Part shown: positions 1 through 7,691 of the stretch, in pieces
Layout: every line of letters starts with the position of its first letter
Numbering within the stretch: the first letter of the stretch is position 1
NCBI RefSeq assembly: GCF_021648885.1
Contig: NZ_JAKJHZ010000014.1
Coordinates: 1 to 41,964 of the forward strand
From: Nocardioides potassii
Lineage (GTDB): Bacteria > Actinomycetota > Actinomycetes > Propionibacteriales > Nocardioidaceae
Direction of reading: 5' to 3'
Length of the DNA: 41,964 bases
Position numbers and translations under genes: made by a program
Notes under the pieces: model-generated
Database searches by the model: none
Told to the model about the DNA's origin: nothing
The model's input: only the letters and a program-made list of their open reading frames with translations

Positions 1-91
1 GGCGGGGCCGCGCCCCCCGGGGGGGGCCCCCCCCCCCCCCCCCCCCGGGGGCCCCCCCCCCCCCGGGGGGGGGGGGGCGGCGGCCCCCCCC
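1..91. other. Low-complexity G/C homopolymer run at window edge
   Basis: The first ~91 bases consist almost only of alternating runs of G and C (runs of up to about 20 C). Sequence with normal coding statistics begins at about position 92, inside the ccsB reading frame. Such runs are typical of low-quality contig ends in very GC-rich genomes, and I treat this stretch as an assembly or sequencing artefact, not biology. Confidence 0.75.
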
Positions 92-235
92 ACGACCGAC
101 AGCGGCGGGCTGTCTGACCGGCACGTCGCGGAGTGCGGCCCACTGGACCGCGTAGGCCAGCAGCGCGAGGAAGTAGACGACCCCTGCCGCTGCCACGCCC
201 TGGTTGCTCAGCGACTCCCACTGCAGGTCGGTCAT
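1..235 (-). CDS. ccsB: Cytochrome c biogenesis protein CcsB/ResC, N-terminal fragment (truncated)
   Basis: Only the first ~48 codons are readable (positions 235 down to about 92). They give MTDLQWESLSNQGVAAAAGV-like sequence followed by a hydrophobic helix (VVYFLALLAYAVQWAALR), as expected for the first membrane segment of CcsB. This is the haem-transporting partner of ResB in System II cytochrome c maturation. The ATG overlaps the resB stop in an ATGA tetranucleotide (232-235), so the gene is coupled to resB. The remainder, including the WWD domain and haem-ligand histidines, lies beyond the edge. The codons inside the G/C run (1-91) should not be trusted. Identification rests mainly on operon position, because the fragment itself is short. 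Confidence 0.7.
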   Translation of the reverse strand, partial: MTDLQWESLSNQGVAAAGVVYFLALLAYAVQWAALRDVPVRQPAAVGRGGGRRPPPPGGGGAPGGGGGGGPPRGARPR

Positions 236-1842
236 GACTGGTCCTTTCCCATTGCTGCCACGATGCCATCCAGCTCCGCACGCCCGGTCTCCGGGTCGCC
301 GCCCGAGGAGCGGTCGAGGCGGGCCACCTCGACCAGTGTGGTCCCGTCGTCCTGACGGCGTGCCCGCACCCACAGCCGGCGGGGCCGCACGAATAGGGAG
401 CCCAGCAGGCCGAGCAGGGCGGCGACGACGCCGCCCAGGGCGATGAGCTTGCCGGGGGTGCGGCTGATCTGGATCTTGTTCCACCGCTCGAGGCCCTCGA
501 AGGTGACGCTGCCGAGTCCGTCGGGCAGGGTCACGCTCTCGCCGGGGCGGAGGTCCATCCGGAAGGGCTGTCCCTTGTCGTTGAGCAGCTGCGTGGCCTT
601 GGCCTTGTCGAGGACGTAGACCGACGCCCCGGTCCCGTCGTCGAGGCCGACGTCGCCCGTCCAGACCTGGAGCGAGACGAGCGGGTCGACGGCGTTGCCG
701 AAGGCCGAGGACGGCATCGTGAGGTTGCCGTCGGCGTCGCGTCCGAGCTGGAAGGTCGGGTAGAAGGTGCCCTCGAGGCCGATCTGGGTCGGCTGGGCGT
801 CGGGGGCCTTCACGACGCCGAAGGACTCGAACGTCTGCGGGTTGATCGGCAGGAACGCGGTCGGTCCGCTCTGCGCGATGTTGCCCTCGCCGTCGCGGAT
901 CGTGATGACCGGGGCGTAGCCGTGGCCGATGAGGAAGACGTCGGTGCCGCCGATCGACAGCGGGTGGTTGACCTTGAGGTCGTACTGCTTCGTCTCACCA
1001 CCGGGCTCGGTCTGGTAGTCGAGGTGCGAGACGAACTTGCGGGCCTGGCCGGCGCGCCGGCCGTCGGTCATCCACTCGACGTCGAAGTCGGTGATGCTGA
1101 AGGAGAACGGCTCCATGACCGCAGGGTCGAACAGGCTGCCGGGGGCGAAGTCGTCGTACTGCGTCAGGGTGTTGGAGAAGCCCTGGTCCTTGCCGACGAA
1201 CATGATCACGCCGCCCTTGTAGCCGAACAGGCTGCCGATCGCGACGCCCAACAGCACGACGATGACCGCGAGGTGGAAGAGCAGGTTGCCGGCCTCGCGC
1301 AGGTGGCCGCGCTCGGCGGCCACGGAGTCGCCGCCCTCGGCGCGGTCGACCCGGAACCGGCGCCCCCTGATGACCTCGGCCGCGCGGTCGAGGACGACGT
1401 CGGGGTCCTCGTCGGTCGTGTACGACGTGCTCTCCGGGAGCCGCGAGAGATGGCGAGGAGCCCGTGGCGGCCGGGCCCGCAGGGCGCGGGCGTAGACGAA
1501 CAGGCGCGGCACGATGCAGCCGACGAGCGAGATCATCAGCAGGATGTAGATGGCCGAGAACCACACCGAGCCGTAGACCGAGAACAGGTCGAGGCGGTCC
1601 CAGATCGGGGCCAGCCGCGGGTGGTTGTCGCGCCACTTCGCCACCGCGAGCGAGTCGATGTCCTCCTGCGGGATGACCGAGCCCGGGATCGAGGCGAGGG
1701 CGAGCAGGAGCAGCAGCACGAGCGCCGTACGCATCGAGGTGAGCTGTCGCCAGCTCCACCGGGCGAGGCCGCGCGCGTCGAGGTCGGCGGGCAGCGGGGT
1801 GGCCTGGCGGTCGTCGGAGGGCCGTCGGTCGAGCTGGGTCAC
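232..1842 (-). CDS. resB: Cytochrome c biogenesis protein ResB
   Basis: This is a 536-residue protein of the ResB family, the membrane component that works with CcsB to deliver haem to apocytochrome c outside the membrane (System II). An N-terminal segment (LARWSWRQLTSMRTALVLLL) leads into the first membrane helix, with further helices near VWFSAIYILLMISLVGC and LLFHLAVIVVLLGVAIG. A large extracytoplasmic domain follows (KGGVIMFVGKDQGFSNTL onward), and then a last helix near LIALGGVVAALLGLLGSLFV and a cytoplasmic tail. I chose the GTG at 1842 because it forms a GTGA overlap with the ccdA stop. The much longer open frame upstream only shadows ccdA. The downstream ccsB start overlaps the stop by ATGA. 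Length and topology fit the actinobacterial family. Confidence 0.93.
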   Translation of the reverse strand: MTQLDRRPSDDRQATPLPADLDARGLARWSWRQLTSMRTALVLLLLLALASIPGSVIPQEDIDSLAVAKWRDNHPRLAPIWDRLDLFSVYGSVWFSAIYILLMISLVGCIVPRLFVYARALRARPPRAPRHLSRLPESTSYTTDEDPDVVLDRAAEVIRGRRFRVDRAEGGDSVAAERGHLREAGNLLFHLAVIVVLLGVAIGSLFGYKGGVIMFVGKDQGFSNTLTQYDDFAPGSLFDPAVMEPFSFSITDFDVEWMTDGRRAGQARKFVSHLDYQTEPGGETKQYDLKVNHPLSIGGTDVFLIGHGYAPVITIRDGEGNIAQSGPTAFLPINPQTFESFGVVKAPDAQPTQIGLEGTFYPTFQLGRDADGNLTMPSSAFGNAVDPLVSLQVWTGDVGLDDGTGASVYVLDKAKATQLLNDKGQPFRMDLRPGESVTLPDGLGSVTFEGLERWNKIQISRTPGKLIALGGVVAALLGLLGSLFVRPRRLWVRARRQDDGTTLVEVARLDRSSGGDPETGRAELDGIVAAMGKDQS

Positions 1843-2585
1843 ACCGGCACCCACCAGCCGAGGAGGGCGCCCTGGAGCTGCTGCACCAGGAGCTCCCACC
1901 AGCCGCTGAGGAGGAGCACGCCGACCACGATCATCATCACGCCGCCGAGGCGGACGACGAGCATCTGGTGGCGGCGTACGACGGCGAAGGCGCGGGTCAT
2001 CCGGCGGTAGGCCAGCGCCGCGGCGATGAACGGCAGTCCGAGGCCGAGGGCGAACACGCCCGACAGCACAGCACCGCGGGTCGCCGTGGCCTCGTTGACC
2101 GACAGCACGTTGATGGCGGCAAGCGTCGGGCCCACGCACGGGGTCCAGCCGACACCGAACAGGAAGCCGATGACGGGCGCAGCGGCGAGGCCGACCGCAG
2201 GGACCTTGTGGATGCGCCAGTCGCGCTGGAGGAAGCCGAAGGCGCCGAGGAACGCGACGCCCAGCAGGATCGTGATGATGCCGAGCACGACGTTGAGCTG
2301 GCGGGTGTGGACGAACAGCCACGCCCCTGCAGCCCCGGTGAGGCTGCCCAGCAGCACGAAGACGGTCGCGAATCCCAGGACGAAGAGCACCGCGCCCGTC
2401 ACGAGCCGGCTGCGACGCGCGTCCTCGAGGTCACCGCCGGAGATGCCGGTGGCGTAGGACAGGTAGCCCGGCAGCAGCGGGATCACGCACGGGCTGAAGA
2501 ACGACACCAGCCCGGCGACGAGCGCCACGGGCAGCGCGAGGACCAGCGACCCCGACAGCGCGGTGTCGCGGAACCAGTCACTCAT
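1839..2585 (-). CDS. ccdA: Cytochrome c biogenesis protein CcdA (DsbD-like thiol transporter)
   Basis: This 248-residue polytopic protein carries the hallmark FFSPCVIPLLPGYLSYATG segment near residues 29-47 and a second conserved cysteine in GVGWTPCVGPTLAAIN. These are the two redox cysteines that move reducing equivalents from cytoplasmic thioredoxin across the membrane. The likely acceptor is the TlpA/ResA-like lipoprotein encoded just upstream, which would keep the CXXCH cysteines of apocytochromes reduced. About six hydrophobic segments are visible. The ATG at 2585 lies 8 nt inside the 3' end of the tlpA-like gene, and the stop overlaps the resB GTG by 4 nt, so the genes are probably translated together. 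Confidence 0.95.
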   Translation of the reverse strand: MSDWFRDTALSGSLVLALPVALVAGLVSFFSPCVIPLLPGYLSYATGISGGDLEDARRSRLVTGAVLFVLGFATVFVLLGSLTGAAGAWLFVHTRQLNVVLGIITILLGVAFLGAFGFLQRDWRIHKVPAVGLAAAPVIGFLFGVGWTPCVGPTLAAINVLSVNEATATRGAVLSGVFALGLGLPFIAAALAYRRMTRAFAVVRRHQMLVVRLGGVMMIVVGVLLLSGWWELLVQQLQGALLGWWVPV

Positions 2586-3150
2586 TGCTCACGACCTCGA
2601 CGAGCGAGAGCAGCGTCTGGGTGGTGGGGATCCGGCCCTGGACGGACGCGGCGACGCGGCCCTCCTTGTCGAGCACCACGGTGCTCGGGATCGAGCGGGG
2701 GTTGAGCGTGCCGGCGAAGGCGAGGAGCGCCCGCCCATCGGGAGCGAACACCGAGGGGTAGGGCACGTCGTAGTTGCGGACGAACGCCTGCGCCTTCTCG
2801 ACCCCGGAGTCGCGGATGTTGAGGCCGAGGAAGGTGACGCTGTCACCGAGCTCGGTGGCGGCCTCGTTGAGGTCGGGCTGCTCGACACGGCACGGCGGGC
2901 ACTCCGACCACCACACGTTGACCACGACCGGCTTGCCACGAAGCGCCGCGAGGTCGACCTGGTTGCCGTCGAGGTCCGTGCCGGTGAGCTCGACCGGCTC
3001 GCCGCGGTCGACCGCCTTCACCTCGGTGGGCACGCCCTCGCCGGTGATGTAGCCCTTGTCGCCGGTGCCGGACACGGCCGAGCAGCCGGCCAGCGCGAGC
3101 AGGCAGGCGAGACCCACCAGGGGTACGACGATCGAGCGGAGGAGCTTCAG
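2578..3150 (-). CDS. TlpA/ResA-like thioredoxin lipoprotein, apparent CTG start
   Basis: This extracytoplasmic thiol-disulfide oxidoreductase has a thioredoxin fold, with the active site WWSECPPCRVEQPDL (CPPC) and a conserved cis-proline region (NPRSIPSTVVLD). It is expected to reduce apocytochrome c cysteines with electrons from CcdA. I place the start at a CTG (3150-3148). It is preceded by AGGAGG at 7-nt spacing, overlaps the upstream stop as CTGA, and yields MKLLRSIVVPLVGLACLLAL, a proper lipoprotein signal with a basic N-region and an LAGC lipobox. The next alternative, GTG at 3117, has no Shine-Dalgarno sequence and would give a signal peptide without positive charges. Length from CTG is 190 residues, and the gene overlaps ccdA by 8 nt. 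Confidence 0.88.
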   Translation of the reverse strand: MKLLRSIVVPLVGLACLLALAGCSAVSGTGDKGYITGEGVPTEVKAVDRGEPVELTGTDLDGNQVDLAALRGKPVVVNVWWSECPPCRVEQPDLNEAATELGDSVTFLGLNIRDSGVEKAQAFVRNYDVPYPSVFAPDGRALLAFAGTLNPRSIPSTVVLDKEGRVAASVQGRIPTTQTLLSLVEVVSNE

Positions 3151-3824
3151 GGCCGGTCCTCCTCGCGCGCTCCGCCCGCCGAGAAGGGCGCGGAGCGGTC
3201 GGCGACCGGGATCAGGTCACCGGCGGGCTCGGAGTAGCGGACCTGCACCATCCGGTCGTCGTCGAAGACGATGCTCGTCAGCGAGCACAGGGTGCACTGG
3301 CGGGTCTTCGGGTGGTGGAGGTAGCTGCGCCGCTCGAGGAACAGCCGCGTCGTCCAGATCGGCAGCTGGTGGGACACCACGACGGCCTCGTGGCCGACTG
3401 CCGCGTCCCGGGCGTCGTGGATCGCGGCGACCATGCGGGAGGCGATCTCGTCGTAGGGCTCGCCCCACGACGGCTTGAACGGGTTGTACATGTGGCGCAG
3501 CAGCTGCGGTCGCTTGACGAAGGTCATCCCGCCGTCGGCGAAGCTCATCCCCTCGAACTTGTTGCCCGACTCGATGACCCGCGGGTCGATGAGCGGGGTG
3601 AGGCCCCGGACCGCGGCGAGGGGGGCGCCGGTCTCCTGCGCGCGCTCGAGCGGCGACGTACGCATGTGGGTGATGTCGCGGTCACCGACGGTGTCGGCGA
3701 TCCGCTGGGCCATCTGCCGGCCGAGCTCGGAGAGGTGGAAGCCGTCGCGGCGGCCGTAGAGGACGCCGGCCGGGTTGTGGACCTCGCCGTGCCGCAGCAG
3801 GTGGACGATCGTCTGGACCCCCAT
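3147..3824 (-). CDS. Histidine phosphatase family protein (phosphoglycerate mutase-like)
   Basis: This 225-residue cytoplasmic protein of the histidine phosphatase superfamily opens with VHLLRHGEVHNPAGVLYGR, the RHG motif whose histidine is phosphorylated. It also has the conserved RTSPLERAQETG block and the second histidine in AVVVSHQLPIW. The substrate is unknown; homologues at this position in mycobacteria are annotated only by family. It starts at the ATG at 3824, which shares its A with the hemL stop (TGATG). Its own stop overlaps the CTG of the TlpA-like gene. Lying between haem synthesis and cytochrome c maturation, it may have a role there, but that is an inference from operon position only. 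Confidence 0.85.
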   Translation of the reverse strand: MGVQTIVHLLRHGEVHNPAGVLYGRRDGFHLSELGRQMAQRIADTVGDRDITHMRTSPLERAQETGAPLAAVRGLTPLIDPRVIESGNKFEGMSFADGGMTFVKRPQLLRHMYNPFKPSWGEPYDEIASRMVAAIHDARDAAVGHEAVVVSHQLPIWTTRLFLERRSYLHHPKTRQCTLCSLTSIVFDDDRMVQVRYSEPAGDLIPVADRSAPFSAGGAREEDRP

Positions 3825-5149
3825 CACAGACCCCCTGCCGTCGCCGCAGCCACTGCGGCGGCCGGGAGCGCGTCGAGGATCCTCGAGACGGCCCGCTCGT
3901 CGTGGGCCGCGGACACGAACCACGCCTCGTACGCCGACGGGGGCAGGTAGACGCCCTGGTCGAGCATCGAGTGGAAGAAGGCGGCGTAGGCCGCGGTGTC
4001 CTGCTGCGACGCCTCGGCGAAGTCGCGGACCGGCTCGTCGCGGAAGAACACCGAGAACATGGTCCCGGCCGTCTGCACGACGTGCGGGACGGAGGCGGCC
4101 TGCAGGTGCTCGGTGACCGCGGCGCGGATCGTGTGCGCGGTCGCGTCGAGCTGGGCGTAGACCTCGGGCGTCGCCAGCCGCAGCGTGGTGAGCCCGGCGG
4201 TGGTCGCGACCGGGTTCCCCGAGAGCGTGCCGGCCTGGTAGACCGGCCCCTCCGGCGCGAGGTGGGCCATCAGGTCGGCACGGCCGCCGAAGGCTGCAGC
4301 GGGGAAGCCGCCGCCCATCACTTTTCCGAAGGTCATCAGGTCGGGTACCCAGCCCTCGATGGCCCCATCCAGGCCCCACCCGCCCTGCTCGGTGGCGCGG
4401 AAGCCGGTCATCACCTCGTCGCTGATGAACAGCGCACCGTGGGCGCGGCAGGTCTCGGCGAGGAAGGCGTTGAAGCCCGGCGCGGGCGGGACGATGCCCA
4501 TGTTCCCGGGCATCGCCTCGGTGATCAGGCAGGCGATCCGCGGCCCGTGCGCCTCGAAGGCGGCGAGCACGGCCTCGCGGTCGTTGTAGGGCAGGACCAG
4601 CGTCTCGGCGGCCGACGTCGCCGGGACGCCGCTGGTGCCGGGGACGGCGAGGGTCGCGACGCCCGAGCCGGCCTCGGCCAGCAGCGGGTCGACGTGGCCG
4701 TGGTAGCAGCCGGCGAACTTCACGACGAGGTCGCGGCCGGTGGCGCCGCGGGCCAGCCGGATGGCCGACATCGTCGCCTCGGTGCCGCTGGAGACGAACC
4801 GGACCCGCTCGACCGGTGTGCGCGCGACGATCTCCTCGGCGAGCTCGACCTCGGGCTCGGTCGGGGTGCCGTACGACGTACCGCGGGCCACGGCGCCGGC
4901 CACGGCCGCCTGCACGTCGGGGTGCGCGTGGCCGAGCAGCATCGGCCCCCACGAGCAGATCAGGTCGACGTAGTCGTTGCCGTCGGCATCGGTGAGCCAG
5001 GCGCCGGAGGCGGAGGTGATGAAGCGCGGCGTGCCGCCGACGGCGTTGAAGGCGCGCACGGGCGAGTTCACGCCTCCCGGCGTCACGGCGCGGGCGCGGT
5101 CGAAGAGCGCCTCGCTGGCCGCTGTCGTGGCAGTCGTCGCGGGGGTCAC
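3824..5149 (-). CDS. hemL: Glutamate-1-semialdehyde 2,1-aminomutase
   Basis: This PLP enzyme converts glutamate-1-semialdehyde to 5-aminolevulinate, the second step of C5 haem synthesis after HemA. Diagnostic stretches are FDRARAVTPGGVNSPVRAF at the N-terminus, SSGTEATMSAIRLARGATGR for PLP phosphate binding, FISDEVMTGFR, and the catalytic lysine in DLMTFGKVMGGGFP. From the GTG at 5149 the protein has 441 residues, near the family norm. That start has no Shine-Dalgarno sequence, but a -10-like GACAAT (5156-5161) ends 6 nt before it, which suggests a leaderless transcript. Upstream in-frame starts (ATG at 5185, or 5227) lack both signals. The gene heads the operon with the cytochrome c genes. 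Confidence 0.95.
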   Translation of the reverse strand: MTPATTATTAASEALFDRARAVTPGGVNSPVRAFNAVGGTPRFITSASGAWLTDADGNDYVDLICSWGPMLLGHAHPDVQAAVAGAVARGTSYGTPTEPEVELAEEIVARTPVERVRFVSSGTEATMSAIRLARGATGRDLVVKFAGCYHGHVDPLLAEAGSGVATLAVPGTSGVPATSAAETLVLPYNDREAVLAAFEAHGPRIACLITEAMPGNMGIVPPAPGFNAFLAETCRAHGALFISDEVMTGFRATEQGGWGLDGAIEGWVPDLMTFGKVMGGGFPAAAFGGRADLMAHLAPEGPVYQAGTLSGNPVATTAGLTTLRLATPEVYAQLDATAHTIRAAVTEHLQAASVPHVVQTAGTMFSVFFRDEPVRDFAEASQQDTAAYAAFFHSMLDQGVYLPPSAYEAWFVSAAHDERAVSRILDALPAAAVAAATAGGL

Positions 5150-5155
5150 GGCCTC

Positions 5156-5161
5156 ATTGTC
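5156..5161 (-). promoter_or_regulatory. Putative -10 element for leaderless hemL transcript
   Basis: On the minus strand GACAAT lies exactly 6 nt before the hemL GTG, which would place the transcription start on the start codon. No good -35 is visible. The same arrangement recurs upstream of many genes in this window. Confidence 0.45.
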
Positions 5162-5328
5162 GCGTAGCCGGGCAAGGCTGCCCATTCGGCGTACGACCGG
5201 CTGCTCGCCCTGTGCAGTGGCCCACACGTACCGATGCGTAACTTATGAGGGAAATCACTCGTTGGGTGGTGTACGCGGTGTCCGGAGGGGGCATCATGGC
5301 GTGCAGAACCACAAGGGGAGCAACAGCA

Positions 5329-6528
5329 ATGTCGACGTCGAACCGACTCCACAGGGCGATCACGATCGTCCCGCTGGCGGTGCTCAGCGCCGCCTGGACC
5401 GCCAGCCTCGCAGGCGTGGGCGTGACCGCCGCGAGTGCCGACGAGGACGGCCCCCAGACCCTTCCCGACGGCACGGTCCTGCCCGCCAGCGCGATCGAGG
5501 CGCCGGCGAGCGTCGGCGACGACGCGGTCACGCGGGCCGCCGCCCTCAGCCCCGGATCGGCGAGCAGCATCCCGCAGGCCGCGCTGTCGGCCTACCAGCG
5601 CGCCGAGGCGGTCATCAACAAGGCCGACCGCGGGTGCGCCATCCCGTGGGAGCTGATCGCGGCGATCGGGCGCGTGGAGTCCGACCACGGCCGCTTCGGC
5701 GGCAACACCCTCGACGACCAGGGCGTCGCCCGCCCGGGTATCTACGGCATCCCGCTCAACGGCAAGAACAACACCCAGCGCATCGCCGACACCGACGGCG
5801 GGCAGTACGACGACGACGCCAAGTGGGACCGCGCCGTCGGCCCGATGCAGTTCATCCCCTCCACCTGGTCGGTCGTGGGCGTGGACGGCGACAGTGACGG
5901 CACCCGCAACCCGCAGGACATTGACGACGCGGCCCTTGCGACCGCGGTCTACCTCTGCTCCGGCGACGACGACCTGTCGCAGGAGAAGGGCCAGCGCGCC
6001 TCGGTCTACCGCTACAACCACTCCAACGAGTACGTCGACCTGGTCCTGTCGATCATGCAGGCCTACATGGACGGCGACTTCAGCGCCGTACCGTCCTCGG
6101 TCCTCACCTCGGGCGTGATCATGCCGGAGCCCACGGCGACCAGCGGCGGCAGGAAGGGCAGCAAGGGCGGCCTGACCGGCACCGGCAAGGGCAGCTCGAC
6201 GCCCACCGTGAAGCCGACCAAGTCGCCCACCAAGACGCCGACCCAGGTCCCGACGCAGGCGCCCACCCAGACCCCGACGCAGACGCCGACCCAGTCCCCG
6301 ACCAAGGCTCCGACGACCTCGGTCCCGACCCAGACGCCGACGGTCAACCCGACGACGCTGCCGACCGTCCTGCCGACCACGCTGCCGCCCCTCCCGACGG
6401 CGACGATCTCGCAGACCCTGACGCTCGCCGAGGCGATCGCCCAGTGCACCCTGCAGGGCGTGGTCGACCTCCCGCTCACCGGCGCCAACGAGCTCCTCGA
6501 CTGCGCCAACAGGCTCCTCAACCCCTGA
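5329..6528 (+). CDS. Secreted lytic transglycosylase-like protein with Pro/Thr linker
   Basis: This 399-residue exported peptidoglycan hydrolase candidate starts at the ATG at 5329, preceded by GGGGAG at 9-nt spacing. A signal peptide is visible (basic RLHR, hydrophobic core ITIVPLAVLSAAW, then VTAASADE as the cleavage region). Residues ~95-260 form an SLT/MltB-like domain: IPWELIAAIGRVESDHGRFG contains the catalytic glutamate (RVES), followed by AVGPMQFIPSTWSVVGVD and YNHSNEYVDLVLSIM. The region from residue ~275 to 360 is a low-complexity TPTQ/TPTQS linker, probably disordered or glycosylated. A short C-terminal segment carries two cysteines (IAQCTLQGVV and LLDCANRLL). The protein probably acts in cell-wall remodelling. 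It is transcribed divergently from hemL. Confidence 0.87.
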   Translation: MSTSNRLHRAITIVPLAVLSAAWTASLAGVGVTAASADEDGPQTLPDGTVLPASAIEAPASVGDDAVTRAAALSPGSASSIPQAALSAYQRAEAVINKADRGCAIPWELIAAIGRVESDHGRFGGNTLDDQGVARPGIYGIPLNGKNNTQRIADTDGGQYDDDAKWDRAVGPMQFIPSTWSVVGVDGDSDGTRNPQDIDDAALATAVYLCSGDDDLSQEKGQRASVYRYNHSNEYVDLVLSIMQAYMDGDFSAVPSSVLTSGVIMPEPTATSGGRKGSKGGLTGTGKGSSTPTVKPTKSPTKTPTQVPTQAPTQTPTQTPTQSPTKAPTTSVPTQTPTVNPTTLPTVLPTTLPPLPTATISQTLTLAEAIAQCTLQGVVDLPLTGANELLDCANRLLNP

Positions 6529-6542
6529 CTCGTCCTGCTCGA

Positions 6543-6592
6543 GCGGTGGCCCACCCACATTTCCCAGCGCGGAAATGTGGCTCCATCACCGC
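6543..6592. repeat. Extragenic palindromic repeat, copy 1
   Basis: A 50-bp element bounded by GCGGTGG and CATCACCGC. It contains a perfect 10-bp inverted repeat, CCACATTTCC / GGAAATGTGG, around a 6-nt loop (6555-6580). It sits between convergent genes (the transglycosylase stop at 6528 and the hemB stop at 6696), so it could also act as a bidirectional terminator. Confidence 0.8.
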
Positions 6593-6600
6593 ACTCGGGC

Positions 6601-6614
6601 GCGTCGTACGACGC
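6601..6614. repeat. Perfect 14-bp palindrome GCGTCGTACGACGC
   Basis: A fully self-complementary 14-mer lies between the two copies of the extragenic repeat. It is an extended form of the GTCGTACGAC word common in this window. No protein binding is claimed. Confidence 0.5.
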
Positions 6615-6625
6615 AACGCGGGGCA

Positions 6626-6675
6626 GCGGTGGCCCACCCACATTCCGCGGCCAGGAAATGCGGCTCCATCACCGC
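6626..6675. repeat. Extragenic palindromic repeat, copy 2
   Basis: A second 50-bp copy with the same outer GCGGTGG...CATCACCGC arms and a diverged inner stem (CCACATTCC / GGAAATGCGG). It starts 83 bp downstream of copy 1. Two copies with conserved outer arms and compensated inner stems indicate a repeat family and not a chance hairpin. Confidence 0.8.
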
Positions 6676-6695
6676 TGGGCGAGCCCCCCTACGTA

Positions 6696-7691
6696 TCAGC
6701 GGACGAGGCGGGCGGCCTCGGAGGCCCAGTAGGTGAGGATCACGTCGGCGCCGGCGCGGCGGATCGAGGTGAGGGTCTCGAGGATGGCGGCCTCGCGGTC
6801 GATCCAGCCGTTGGCGGCGGCGGCCTCGACCATGGCGTACTCGCCGGAGATGTTGTAGGCCGCGACCGGGATGTCGACGGCGTCGCGGACGCGGCGGATC
6901 ACGTCGAGGTAGGCCAGCGCGGGCTTCACCATGACTATGTCGGCGCCCTGCTCGACGTCGAGGAGCACCTCGCGCACGCCCTCCAGGGCGTTGGCGGGGT
7001 CCTGCTGGTAGGTCTTGCGGTCGCCGACGAGGGACGAGTCGACGGCCTCGCGGAACGGCCCGAAGAACGCAGAGGCGTACTTCGCGGAGTAGGCCAGGAT
7101 CGAGACGTGCTCGTGGCCGGCGGAGTCGAGCGCGTCGCGGACGACCGCGACCTGGCCGTCCATCATGCCGCTGGGTCCGACCATGTCGACGCCGGCGGCC
7201 GCCTGCGCGAGCGCCATCCGGGCGTACGCCGCCAGCGTCAGGTCGTTGTCGACGTCGCCGTCGGGTGTCAGCAGGCCGCAGTGCCCGTGGTCGGTGAACT
7301 CGTCGAGGCACAGGTCGGACATCACCGTGAGCTGGTCGCCGACCTCGGCGACCACGTCGGTGATCGCGAGGTTGAGCACGCCGGCGGGGTCGATGCCGCC
7401 GGAGCCGGTGGCGTCCTTGGTCTCCGGGATCCCGAAGAGCATGACGCCACCGAGACCCAGCTCGGCCGCCTCGTTGACCGCCGCCTTGAGCGAGTCGCGC
7501 GAGTGCTGGACGACGCCCGGCATCGACGCGATCGGCCGGGGCTCGGTCGCGTTCTCCCGGATGAAGACGGGGAGCACCAGCGAGCTCGGCCGGACCGCCG
7601 TCTCGGCCACCATCCGGCGCAGCGCCGGGGTGCGCCGCAGCCGGCGGGGCCGGACGAGCGGGGCCTGGATCTCGCGGTGCTCCTCGGTCAC
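6696..7691 (-). CDS. hemB: Delta-aminolevulinic acid dehydratase (porphobilinogen synthase)
   Basis: This 331-residue enzyme condenses two 5-aminolevulinate molecules to porphobilinogen. Two active-site lysines are visible, in AYSAKYASAFFGPFRE and in IVMVKPALAYLDVIRR, the second being the Schiff-base lysine. The metal-site segment reads MSDLCLDEFTDHGHCGLLT. It keeps the first and last cysteines of the zinc triad, but the middle position is aspartate, an intermediate form I recall from other actinobacteria. I chose the GTG at 7691 because it overlaps the cobA/hemD stop in GTGA; longer upstream frames only shadow cobA/hemD. It is the last gene of the rex-hem operon, and the palindromic repeats downstream may terminate transcription. 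Confidence 0.96.
   Translation of the reverse strand: MTEEHREIQAPLVRPRRLRRTPALRRMVAETAVRPSSLVLPVFIRENATEPRPIASMPGVVQHSRDSLKAAVNEAAELGLGGVMLFGIPETKDATGSGGIDPAGVLNLAITDVVAEVGDQLTVMSDLCLDEFTDHGHCGLLTPDGDVDNDLTLAAYARMALAQAAAGVDMVGPSGMMDGQVAVVRDALDSAGHEHVSILAYSAKYASAFFGPFREAVDSSLVGDRKTYQQDPANALEGVREVLLDVEQGADIVMVKPALAYLDVIRRVRDAVDIPVAAYNISGEYAMVEAAAANGWIDREAAILETLTSIRRAGADVILTYWASEAARLVR

Noticed and set aside
922..2010. 362-codon plus-strand open frame across resB and ccdA
   Set aside because: Antisense shadow; no start signals and no recognisable fold.
5150..5328. Possible ydaO-type (c-di-AMP) riboswitch before the transglycosylase gene
   Set aside because: Such switches precede cell-wall hydrolase genes in actinobacteria and disA is in this window, but I cannot recognise the conserved core here, and the gap to hemL leaves little room.
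6220..6390. Repetitive ACGCCGACCCAG-type sequence, considered as a DNA repeat or CRISPR-like array
   Set aside because: It is in frame and encodes the Thr/Pro/Gln linker of the transglycosylase. No spacer structure exists.
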